From Dendrophyllia cribrosa (Eukaryota; Cnidaria; Anthozoa; Scleractinia; Dendrophylliidae), in contig JAJLRJ010000014.1 of NCBI GenBank assembly GCA_024195265.1, positions 26,329,181-26,393,180 on the forward strand: a DNA stretch of 64,000 nucleotides, given 5' to 3'. This document shows, piece after piece, positions 55,261 to 64,000 of this stretch. The notes below the pieces were generated by a model, which saw only the letters and a list, made by a program, of their open reading frames with translations, was not told the DNA's origin and ran no database searches. The translations under genes were made by a program, and so were the position numbers. How positions within the stretch are numbered: position 1 is the first letter of the stretch; the number at the start of each line of letters is the position of its first letter.

Positions 55261-57315
55261 AGTGTTAGGGAAAGGAATCTTACCCCCAAACCTGAAACCC
55301 ATAAGTGGGTTGAAACGTGTAACGCGCATTCAAACTGGACGCGTAATTCAAAATCAACGTGGATTACTACTATTTTAAAAAAGCGGATGAATTACAGAGA
55401 CCGCCTTAAAAGAAAAGCTATTAAAACAAATGATCCATCTATTTGGAACCAATTTCGAATGGTTAGAAATCAAGTAAATCGGGAAATTAACAGCGCCAAA
55501 CAGGCTTACTATAAAAATGCCTTCAGTAATTGCTCGGGAGATCAACGCAAAACGTGGAAAACTATTAACGAACTGACCTCGCGTAAGTCGAATAAAACCG
55601 TTATCAATGAAATGAAATACAATGGGTTAAATTCTAAAGACCAAACAGATGTAGCAGAAATGTTAAATTCCTTTTTTACGGAAATTGGGCCAAATCTTAG
55701 TAGACATGTATTTGACGTTGATAAATCCTTCGAAGAATTTATTACTGAAACTGATAAAGAATTCATATTTGAAAAAACAACACCAACACACGTTTTTACA
55801 CTACTATCAAAACTTTGTAAGTCAAAGGCAACTGGATTAGATAATATTTCAGCGAAACTTTTAAGGGAATGTCCCGATTTACTGGCAGAACCTCTTTCTC
55901 ATATATTTAATCAATCCTTAATAACCGGCATCTTCCCTGATGAATGGAAATCTGCTAGAGTCACTCCATTGTATAAAAATTCTGGGAAGCGTTCTGATCC
56001 GACAAATTACCGACCGATATCAATAATTCCAGTCGTGGCCAAAGTTTTCGAACGGATAATCTACGACCAATTATATCGGTATCTAACTAGGAATAGCTTT
56101 CTTACTGGTTATCAATCTGGTTTTCGTTCCTTGCACTCCACACTTACGGCACTAATTGAAGCTACTGATAGTTGGGCCATGAACATTGATCGTGGTTTGG
56201 TCAACGCTGTCGTCTTTCTGGACCTCAAAAAGGTCTTTGATACAGTTGATCACGATATTTTGTTAAAGAAATTGCAATACTATGGGATTCGTTGGTCCAG
56301 TTATAAATGGTTTGCTTCTTACTTAGATAATAGAACTCAAATTTGTCACATTAACTCCTGTAAGTCAACCCCAAAATTCTTGAGATGCGGTGTTTCTCAA
56401 GGAACAATTTTAGGACCTCTTCTGTTTTTATTATATATTAACGACTTACCAAATTGCCTGATGTATTCACAAACCAGGATGTACGCTGATGATACCAGCT
56501 TGACGTTTGCTAGTGCAGACGTTAAGCATATAAATGATTGTCTTAATGATGACTTAAGTAACGTGTACACATGGTTATCAGCTAACAAGCTTACCCTGAA
56601 TTTGACTAAAACTGAGTTTATACTTATTGCATCAAGGCAGAAGTTATCGCAATTTTCAGAAAGCCCTTCTCTTACTATAAATAATAACGCTGTAGAACAA
56701 GTAGTATCAGCTAAATCCCTTGGAGTCTATATCGACCAAACCTTAAACTGGGAATGCCATATTGAAAATGTCTGTAAAAAGACTGCTTCCGTCATTGGTG
56801 CAATTAAACGGATACGGCATCTTATCCCATTTAATATTTTAATCAAAGTTTATAATAGCCTTGTTCACTGACAGCCTCACTTTGATTATTGCAGTGTGGT
56901 GTGGGGAAACTGTAATAACGGCCTTTCTGAAAAGCTTCAAAGTCTTCAAAATCGCGCAGCCCGCATTTTAATGTCTGCGAGCTACGATAGTAATTTGGAT
57001 GATGTGTTCCGGGCATTAGGGTGGCGTAAACTCTGTCATCAAAGATTAGAAAAGAAATCTATCATGATGTATAAGACCTTACATGCGATGACACCAGAAT
57101 ATCTACTATCAAGATTTGTTTATCGCGATAACGCGAATGCTTATCGTTTAAGGAATACCGAAAACAAACTAGTTCTTCCACAACCTCGCACTGATTATCT
57201 GAAAAGAAGTTTTTCATACAGTGGAGCTCAGTTGTGGAACAACTTACCCACAGAATTAAGACAAGCGTCTTCCTTAAGCGAATTTAAGACAAAACTAAGT
57301 CGCCATAGTTTTTAA
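55261..57315 (+). pseudogene. LINE ORF2 reverse transcriptase with one internal stop
   Basis: One frame is open from 55219 to 56871 and again to 57315, broken only by TGA at 56869-56871. The first ~15 codons fall in the 170-bp duplication and are not native. A basic linker (KKRMNYRDRLKRKA) leads to RT. RT motifs: DPTNYRPISIIPVVAKVFER, FLDLKKVFDTVDHD (motif A aspartate), GVSQGTILGPLLFLLYINDL (motif B) and MYADD (motif C). After the stop, the C-terminal LINE domain continues (RAARILMSAS, LRNTENKLVLPQPRTDYLKR, GAQLWNNLPTELR). Lack of frameshifts suggests recent inactivation; the copy was dead on arrival because of 5' truncation. Confidence 0.9.
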
Positions 57316-57476
57316 GTAAGTTTTAAATATATTTTGAACACGGCCTCCATGAAAAGCAGTTTTTATTTTTTTTTATATTTTACCTCTCATTTGTAGTTAG
57401 GAAGTTAGGTAGTTAGCTGATTATGATAATTTAAACTGATGGAAATACTGTGTATAAATAAAGTTATCTATCTATT
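55261..57476 (+). mobile_element. CR1/Jockey-like LINE, 5'-truncated
   Basis: It covers the RT and C-terminal part of ORF2. The endonuclease domain and ORF1 are missing. The 3' end is ATAAATAAAGTTATCTATCT, a short simple-repeat tail rather than long poly(A), as in CR1-like elements. No clear TSD is seen. Confidence 0.85.
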
Positions 57477-57695
57477 CACAGCTTCCGAATATTCATGATT
57501 TGCTTAGTGTCATATTTGGAAACCCCTTGATTCCTCGAGAAGCAAGTTGTTCTAGCGAATTGATTGGTTAATATTTTTGTCTTGATTGTCCAAATATGGC
57601 TGTAACAACTTCTTCGCAAATTGAATAATCGGAAGCTTGTTTTGAAGCGTACAAGAGACAGTTGCACGTTTCAACCCACTTATGGGTTTCTGCCC

Positions 57696-58341
57696 CCCCC
57701 GGGGGGGGGGGGGGGTACTCGCTTATATACGCTATATAGGTATGTGCCGCCCGATAGGGTAGGGTTTTTAGGTGCTCAGTCCTTAAATTAGCCTGCGTAG
57801 CAGGCGTCGGGGAGAAGGGAACTGGGAAGAGAGGGAAAGGGCGCCTGCAATAGAGACCCCCATTTGTTCATTTCTGCGGACGCTGGCGGCCGCAAATTCT
57901 GATTGGCTAATACGCGCTGGGCGGTAAACAAAGTAAATTCCCGCGTGAAGTCACCCATGCGTAAAAGCGCGTGCCAGTTTCTGATTGGTGAACGTATTGA
58001 CAGTTGACGTAATTCGATTACCAGGAAATCGGTGGGCGTAATGCGAATAGCCCGGTTCTTATAGCAGGCGTTCCTTCCCTTCTCCCCCTTTCGTTTTTCG
58101 CGCCCCTTTCTCCCTCCCCGTTTACGCCTGCTACGCAGGCTATCCTTAAATAGGGTATCCTTTTTGGTGGTCACTAAATTGCAGTATCCATCCCAACGCG
58201 CAAAACGAAACGGATATGGTCTGTTAAAACTGGGCCTTAAAAAGGGTATCAAATCTCGATTTTCTACCCTTAAATAGGGTCAGGATTTGATAACCTTGGC
58301 GGCACACACCTATCCTACATTGTCGGGAGTACCCCCCCGGG
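57696..58341. mobile_element. G/C-tract element, long copy, interrupted
   Basis: The left end is C tract, G tract, TACTCGCTTATATACGCTAT; the right end is GGCGGCACACACCTATCC...GGGAGTACCCCCCCGGG. TTTCTGCCC flanks both sides (57687-57695 and 58342-58350; identity may extend to 12 bp). It is interrupted by the 354-bp element at 57789. Confidence 0.8.
57789..58142. mobile_element. 354-bp TIR element with 9-bp TSD, nested
   Basis: TAGCCTGCGTAGCAGGCG is inverted perfectly as CGCCTGCTACGCAGGCTA. TCCTTAAAT directly flanks it at 57780-57788 and 58143-58151. A 9-bp TSD fits Mutator-like elements. The 154-codon minus-strand ORF over it is not a gene. Confidence 0.85.
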
Positions 58342-58430
58342 TTTCTGCCCGAATTTACCAACTGCTTTCACCTTTCCGCAAATCCTCGCTGATCTTATTT
58401 CGTACCAAAAACAACAGTCTTTATCCCTTC

Positions 58431-58672
58431 GAAAACAAAAGGCGATACAATTTTCCATGCTACGAAAGTTTGAGGCGACATTTTACTAAAGAAAGCCAAA
58501 CAGCTTCCGAACATCTTCCGAACATTTTCCGAACACTTTTTATCCCTACGAAAACAAAAGGCGATACAATTTTCCATGCTACGAAAGTTTGAGGCGACAT
58601 TTTACTAAAGAAAGCCGAACAGCTTCCGAACATCTTCCGAACATTTTCCGAACACTTTTTATCCCTAATGTA
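58431..58672. repeat. Tandem ~117-bp units, left part
   Basis: 'gaaaacaaaaggcgatacaattttccatgctacg' starts units at about 58431 and 58549. Each ends in repeated TTCCGAACAT and 'tttttatccct'. The array continues after the LINE fragment at 59117. Confidence 0.85.
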
Positions 58673-59116
58673 ATGTAATGTAATGTAAATCTTTATTTAA
58701 ACACGGAGAATCATCAGTTAAGTTAATAATTAAAAATTAAAACTTGTACAACTGCTTTACATGATTGCCGTGTGAGAATCCGATATCTCAGATACTTTCT
58801 TAATACCCCGTTTAAATCTTGGGGCAAGTTGTTCCACAAACAGGCCCCGCTGTAGCAAAAACTTCGTTTTAGGTAATTAGTATTTGGCTTGGGCAGCGAA
58901 AGCTTTCCTTCAAGATTTCTTAGGTTATAATCATTAACGTGGCGTTGAGTGAAGAGACATTGAAGATAGTCTGGGGCAAGTTCATTCAATGTTTTATACA
59001 TAATTAAAGCTTTCTGCTTTTTACGACGAAGAGACAGCTTCTCCCACTTAAGCATCGCGAGAAGGAGGTTGGAGCTCGTATCAAAAGGTGATTGAGTAAT
59101 TACTCTGGCAGCGCGA
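58673..59116 (-). pseudogene. 3' fragment of a CR1-like LINE
   Basis: On the minus strand it encodes the C-terminal LINE segment: ARVITQSPFDTSSNLLLAML, KQKALIMYKTLNELAPDYLQ, LRNLEGKLSLPKPNTNYLKR and GACLWNNLPQDL. The order is the same as in the LINE at 56900-57310, but it is clearly a different subfamily. Its 3' tail is (ACATT)n, visible on + as AATGTAATGTAATGTAA. It is inserted in the tandem array. Confidence 0.85.
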
Positions 59117-59298
59117 AAACAAAAGGCGATACAATTTTCCATGCTACGAAAGTTTGAGGCGACATTTTACTAATGAAAGCCGAACATCTTCCGAACATCT
59201 TCCGAACATTTTCCGAACACTTTTTATCCCTACGAAAACAAAAGGCGATACAATTTTCCATGCTACGAAAGTTTGAGGCGACATTTTACTTAAGAAAC
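59117..59298. repeat. Tandem ~117-bp units, right part
   Basis: Units resume at 59117 ('cgaaaacaaaaggcgatac') and about 59233, then end within a unit near 59290. Confidence 0.8.
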
Positions 59299-59368
59299 TC
59301 TAGTTTTTAATCTAATTTATTACGAATTTTTAAGATGACTAAGGCCTTCAGAACAGCTTTCCACCAAT

Positions 59369-59516
59369 AGGAAATGATCGGAAATAATCGAAAATGATCG
59401 GAAATGATTGGAAATAATCGAAAATGATCGGAAATGATCAGAAATGATTGGAAATAATCGAAAATGATCGGAAATGATCGAAAATGATCGAAAATGATCG
59501 AAAATGATCGGAAATG
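59369..59516. repeat. Minisatellite of ~10-bp units
   Basis: About fifteen copies of GGAAATGATC or GAAAATGATC variants. Confidence 0.9.
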
Positions 59517-59984
59517 ATTCGTTGGGTGCTGCTGTTAAATTTCTTCTACTGTCAAATTATTTACAAATAAAAAGCTTTTAAACAAGAGAAACACAAACCT
59601 GCGTTAACCGCCGCTAACCGGCTTTCGAACAACTGTGCCCTGAAGACGAAGAACCGGCAAAAGAATTAATGAAAACTTGAAATAGAAAACTATAAGTCAA
59701 TTATCGAAAAACTTCATCCCACTTTTACGGACATAGAACCGTGGTCAGTGATGTGCGTCATAGCGGAATTGGGCTGCGTCACTAAGTTCTGGAAGTTCAT
59801 GTGCACAGACATCGAATTCTGAGAGCTTTTATAGCTCGCCTTATTAAACTTATAGCGAATGACTGAGATTTGACTGTCTTGAAACAAGATTTGATGATGG
59901 TGCATTCTTACAAGAGATTCTAAACACCATCTTTAACCGAGAACTGATTAAAACGAGATTACGGGAAGGTGGTAGCTTAATAGA

Positions 59985-60165
59985 CATGGGGCCAGTTATT
60001 TAAACGAGGCTTAGAAGGTGTTTAACAAAACCGCGGTCTAAACCAATTTCAATCTGCCAATCTCAATATTTAAACGTTGTTTACTGTAAACAGTATCAAG
60101 AAGGCGTCAAGTAGCACAGACTAGAAAAACATTAAGTAATGATCCGCATAAGAAGGATAGCACTG
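59985..60165 (-). repeat. GACCGCGGTTT-type element, second copy
   Basis: It carries 'ggtgtttaacaaaaccgcggtctaaacc', 'aatatttaaacgttg' and 'agcacagactagaaaaacatt', the reverse complement of parts of 51290-51500. Confidence 0.6.
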
Positions 60166-60630
60166 AACGGCAATGGAATGTCAAACACGATGGAATGTCA
60201 AGAATTTTCATTGTTACAACTAGTGATCTCATTGGCCTAGACTCAAAAACCGCTAAAAAGTTAAGGTTCAAGGTGCATTTTGTCTAATTTTTTTAAGGTT
60301 TCAAGTAATTTGAGACCCAATCGCACAACATACAATTTTTAAAAGAAATTGTATTTGGGGAACTTCATCAAAGAAGCAAAATTATTAGCTATTGTCTTTT
60401 GCTATTCTGATTGGTTAAGCACGAACATTTCCTAAAATTTATTTGACGCAAATGGATTTTCTTTATTTTTATAATGAAATATAATTATTAACCATCAGCT
60501 CCTCCTCTATTCTTGAAATCAAAGATATTCTATGTGGGAAAGAGCTAATGCCGCAGAACAATGAAGTTTGCTATCGTTCTTATGTGGAACAAGACTTAAT
60601 CTTATAAAATGACCAACTTATAAAGTATAG
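60166..60630. other. No feature recognised
   Basis: Nothing supported. Confidence 0.4.
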
Positions 60631-61000
60631 AGTTTGGCTGAGAGCTGATTCAATTGAAATTTCATGATCGCTTAATACAATGTTTGACTTATCAGGTCAC
60701 TTGTATTAATCAAACAATGTATTTAGACGCTTCTTATAAGCGCTTATTGACTGAGAAATACAAATCAGATTTCATAACAAGGTAATCGTTGAAGAAAGAA
60801 TCTTAAGTACAGTGTTTGACTGCATGTGAACTAAATCTAATTTGATTTTATGAAGTCGGTCGTTTATGAGAGATCTAAATAATAAAAGTGTTTGACTGAG
60901 AACTAATTCAAACAGGATTTCATGAATGTGGTCACTTAGACAGATTCTTAATACATTGTTTGACAGAGAGGACGACTTATACAGGATTTTTAAATCCTGT
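60631..61000. repeat. Degenerate tandem array, unit ~70-90 bp
   Basis: GTTTGACTGAGAACTAATTC or similar recurs near 60631, 60745, 60815, 60890 and 60958, each followed by '..ggatttcatgaa.g.ggtca.tta'. Further units lie at about 59935 and 61582, so the array was once longer. Confidence 0.6.
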
Positions 61001-62037
61001 ATAAGAGTCAAAACTCTTTAACTGGCAGACTACTCAGGGAAATTTTATTGCTGGGAGCACGTGTTGCAAATATGGCAAAAGCTCAGTCTTCTTCTTTACC
61101 TTCTAACACCCACAAACTATATATCAAAATATTCAGGACAAAATAAACTTTCACGTGGGCACTATTATTTGAGGCAAGTGGTAATTTCAATATTTTACCA
61201 AATTGCTTTGAATTTACACTCTTGGAGCGCCTACTGCTGCCAAAATTGTAACATGTTCCTCCTGGTCGCTTATACAACCCAACAGAGCTTGATTGCTTTC
61301 CTTCGAACATTCTTCTTCAAAATCACAGCTGTGATTCATTGTATAAAACATTCAACGAAGTAAATAAGTCCATGCATCATTATTATGAAAAAACATGGGA
61401 ATTTCTCTGCAGAAATGGCGAGAAATTTGATGTCAGCTTGATATCCATTCGAAAGTCTAAACACACCTTATACTTCATTTAAAACTCACTGAAACAGTCG
61501 AGGATTTCAGAGGGTCCTTACCACGGGACGGTCCCTTCGTATAAATATGTACAATGCCGGTTAAGAAAGATTATAAATAGAGTGTTTGACTTAGGACTGA
61601 TTCAAACCGGATTTCATGAGGGGGATCACTTATGGAGAGAGAGAGAGAGAGAGAGTCGCTGAAGAAAGATTCGACAGTATCTAATCCCTAATAAATATTT
61701 CATTCAAATTGCCGCTAAAATTTAAATCTGAAACTTTTACATTTGAAAACGACAAGGATTAACAAAACGGTTTTGGTTAATTGATATGTCATCGCGGACA
61801 ACTGTTCATTGATTTATTCCTAGAAATAATATTTCAACTAGGTTTTCATGTGTTTGTCTGAAGCTTATATTTAAAGATGACAAAAGTTATGGTTTTGGAT
61901 AATTTGTATTTCATTTCAGTCTACATTATTTGTTGCTGTTAACATCTGAATGAATATTCATTCATTTTTTAACATGTAAGTCTGAAGCTTTTACTTGACA
62001 ATCCGGAGAAGTGCCAAATCTCTTTTACATTTTATGT
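61001..62037. other. Mostly unannotated, with (GA)n
   Basis: A (GA)n microsatellite of about 21 bp is at 61635-61655. Weak ~120-bp repeats with 'gtctgaagctt' occur at 61850-61990. No gene. Confidence 0.5.
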
Positions 62038-62276
62038 ACAGCTATTTCAATTAACGTTGTCGTATCGGATGAAAGCTCAAAGCTACAAGCCAAGATAGTT
62101 GGAAGCGGCGAAAAAGAAACGTTTTTCCCGCTCTTCGCATCGCTCATTCGCGCCGTTTCTTTTCGTTTCGCCGCTCCCAACTGTCTGCATTCCTGGAAAG
62201 GGCGCTCGGTTCACTCGTTCGGTCTTGACTTGTAGGCTTTGGGCTTTCACCCGACAACGTTAATTGAAATAGCTGT
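62038..62276. mobile_element. 239-bp foldback MITE
   Basis: ACAGCTATTTCAATTAACGT begins a perfect TIR of 25 bp, inverted at the right end. Inner 'caaagctacaag' and 'gttggaagcggcgaaa' also pair with the right side, so the whole element folds. Edges read TACAGC and GCTGTA, compatible with a TA target. Confidence 0.85.
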
Positions 62277-62323
62277 ATCTATTAGAGCCTAAGACTAGCA
62301 AAATACGAAATTAACACATTTTC

Positions 62324-62590
62324 GCAGTTTTCAATTGTGTCGTAAAATCCAAACCAAAGTGATCACTCTGGCCAATCACGACAGACGCAGACAATCCAAT
62401 GAACCAATTAGAATTCGAAGCAAATACAAGTAGCCGCTGCCAAGCGCGGGAAAACGCGTGCGAGTAATGCGAGTAAGTCATGATTAGTTTTACTTATGAT
62501 TGGTTGAGAATGTGGCGCGAGATTTTTCAGCCAATCACAAAACGTAGCAATACAAAAGCAATTGCGAAGTTAATCAATTGAAAACTGCTC
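62324..62590 (-). mobile_element. GCAGTTTTCAATTG-family MITE, second copy
   Basis: It has the same ends and interior blocks ('ggtggttga..atg.ggcgcgagattttt.agccaatcac', 'gcgcgggaaaacgcgtgcgag') as 28432-28707, in opposite orientation. Confidence 0.75.
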
Positions 62591-62631
62591 AATAAATCCT
62601 TGTCAAAAACTGACCACAGGAACCCGTTTCG

Positions 62632-62772
62632 AAGATACGGCAGCCATATTGATTTTGCCACCAGGGCATCCCATAATGATCATTTAAATTAATATATTCC
62701 TTTGTTTTCAATGTTCATTATGGGATGCCCTGGGGGCAAAATCAATATGGCTGCCGTATCTGCGAAACGGGG
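62632..62772. mobile_element. ~140-bp foldback MITE
   Basis: CCCGTTTCGAAGATACGGCA and CATATTGATTTTGCCACCAG at the left are inverted at the right ('ctgggggcaaaatcaatatgg', 'tgccgtatctgcgaaacggg'); about 35 bp separate the arms. Confidence 0.85.
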
Positions 62773-63540
62773 TATGGCATGCTCGCGGATGCAACTATTA
62801 TTTATTTATGAATTATTTATATGTTTATGTACGTTGGGTCTGAAAAACCCTGATTGGGAGATTCAATAAAGTTTTTATTTATTTTTTTTAACTGATTATA
62901 AATGGGATGTTCTTTTTTTCAGCCAATTGTTCCTCGAAAATGTGTTATATCAAGAGGCTTGCTCAATGTTTTTGGTTCGTATCCCTACCGCAAAAGTGCA
63001 TGGGATTTATTAAAGCGAAAACAAATGTTCCAGCTTGTAACTGTTGTTCCACTGTGAATGTAAAGAGATATTTTATAACAGTTACATAAAGCTGTTTACT
63101 CTAAAACCTATCAGCAAGTTTGAATGTGAAATTTTTGTGACTTTCTACAGCCGCCTCTTGAATTCTTTTTATTTCAAATAGTGGAGAAATGGATTAACAT
63201 TGAAATCTTTTCTTCAAGTAAAAAAAACGAAAGATGGAAACATAGTGACGTACTCGATTTGAGGAGGTCTATAAATGAGTTAAAAAAATTATCCATCAGC
63301 CAGCAGACATTTGCCCCTCTAATGTCAACAATAGTTGTTCCGCGTTCCACGCATCCACGAGCAAAACAAGAAGGAAAAAAGAATAAGAAAAGAAATTGAG
63401 GAAAAAAAGGAGTAACCCAGCTTGAGAAAGTGATATCCAAAAGCTATCATATGAATTTTCGCACTTTAAGATTTCATCCACGGAACCCGCAAAAGTTGCT
63501 ACACCGTTATCATACAGCATAATGAACAACAAAGTACTAC
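62773..63540. other. No gene recognised
   Basis: AT-rich sequence; a fragment at 63435-63530 shows CACTCCC-type landmarks. The ORFs at 63174-63440 overlap on both strands and have no domain. Confidence 0.4.
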
Positions 63541-63592
63541 TTAAGGACGTTTGCGCTAATTATTTATGCGTATCCTTACTGAGCACGATGAC
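63540..63592. repeat. GGACGTTCGCGC-type end fragment
   Basis: 'cttaaggacgtttgcgctaattatttatgcgtatccttactg' resembles the end of the family typed at 40756-41420. Confidence 0.6.
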
Positions 63593-63600
63593 ATGCACCA

Positions 63601-63787
63601 TATAGACCACTTTCATAATGGCGGCCGATTTATTTATTCTTTTATATGTATGTTAATTAGCCTCACTGGCCTCGGTAACATGCGCAAAATTCAAAAGAAT
63701 TTTTACTCTAAAACGAGGCCGGTGAGGCTAATTAACATACATATAAAAGAATAAATAAATCGGCCGCTATTATGAAAGTGGTCTATA
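63601..63787. repeat. Foldback with 74-bp arms
   Basis: Arms 63601-63674 and 63714-63787 are inverse copies with two mismatches; the loop is 39 bp. The arms start TATAGACCACTTTCATAATG. Confidence 0.9.
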
Positions 63788-63875
63788 CAGCATAATAAAC
63801 AGCATCACAGTAAAGTACTGTTCAATAGCTTTCATTTGAATGTTCACACTTTAGGATTTCATTCACAGTATAATA
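63780..63875 (-). repeat. CACTCCC-type monomer
   Basis: 'cataataaacagcatcaca.taaagtactgttcaatagctttcatttgaatg' and 'aggatttcattcacag' are family landmarks in reverse orientation. Confidence 0.6.
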
Positions 63876-64000
63876 CAACCACATTACATGATCATGAGTC
63901 CAGGACAGAACTGAAACCAAGGTTAGTTTGTTAAAAAAAAGTCCATAGTTTCTTTTTTCTTTTTATTGAAATGAATATATCCAACATGACTTCCCAATAG

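Noticed and set aside
57788..58252. 154-codon minus-strand ORF
   Set aside because: It spans a MITE with perfect TIRs and part of its host element; no domain is seen.

Overview
The window is animal nuclear DNA, most likely from an anthozoan cnidarian and probably a stony coral. This is inferred from an AT-rich background, spliced metazoan developmental genes, many small terminal-inverted-repeat (TIR) elements, Penelope-like and CR1-like retroelements, and G/C-tract repeats of a kind I associate with coral genomes. The species cannot be named from sequence alone. There are no bacterial operons, CRISPR arrays or phage genes.

Four cellular genes can be supported. (1) A two-exon SIX1/2-type homeobox gene on + (exons 19276-19832 and 23991-24360; 308 aa) with a TATA box upstream. 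(2) A single-exon p24/TMED cargo-receptor gene on + (27191-27817). (3) A four-exon, 119-aa ankyrin gene on - (36935 down to 33166) that matches myotrophin/V-1 in length and layout; its exons are too short to show up as long ORFs. (4) A three-exon DMRT gene on - (47198 down to 44876; 414 aa) with a DM domain, a DMA domain and a C-terminal CxxC...CxxC zinc-ribbon-like tail. In every multi-exon gene the GT/AG sites and codon phases agree across all junctions. The four genes have no evident shared pathway; SIX and DMRT are transcription factors.

The rest is mostly repeats. From 1 to 14 kb: a 5 x 150-bp tRNA-like tandem array, a SINE split by a 345-bp TIR element, other tandem arrays and MITEs. 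From 14.2 to 16.1 kb: a Penelope-like retroelement with a 15-bp target-site duplication (TSD), an inverted terminal repeat fused to a 5'-truncated reverse transcriptase, and hammerhead-ribozyme-like motifs in both terminal copies. Further hammerhead-like motifs lie at 16.45 and 50.45 kb. From 25 to 44 kb: densely nested MITEs and long foldbacks around and inside the TMED and myotrophin genes. From 54.5 to 59.3 kb: a CR1-like LINE with one internal stop, a second LINE fragment inside a tandem array, and a G/C-tract element carrying another element with a 9-bp TSD. From 59 to 64 kb: short tandem arrays and foldbacks, ending in a pair of 74-bp arms.

The strongest non-gene signals are the hammerhead-like motifs, a 47-bp miniature element with its own TSD, three G/C-tract elements with 9-10-bp TSDs, and one MITE family that has been invaded by three different element types.
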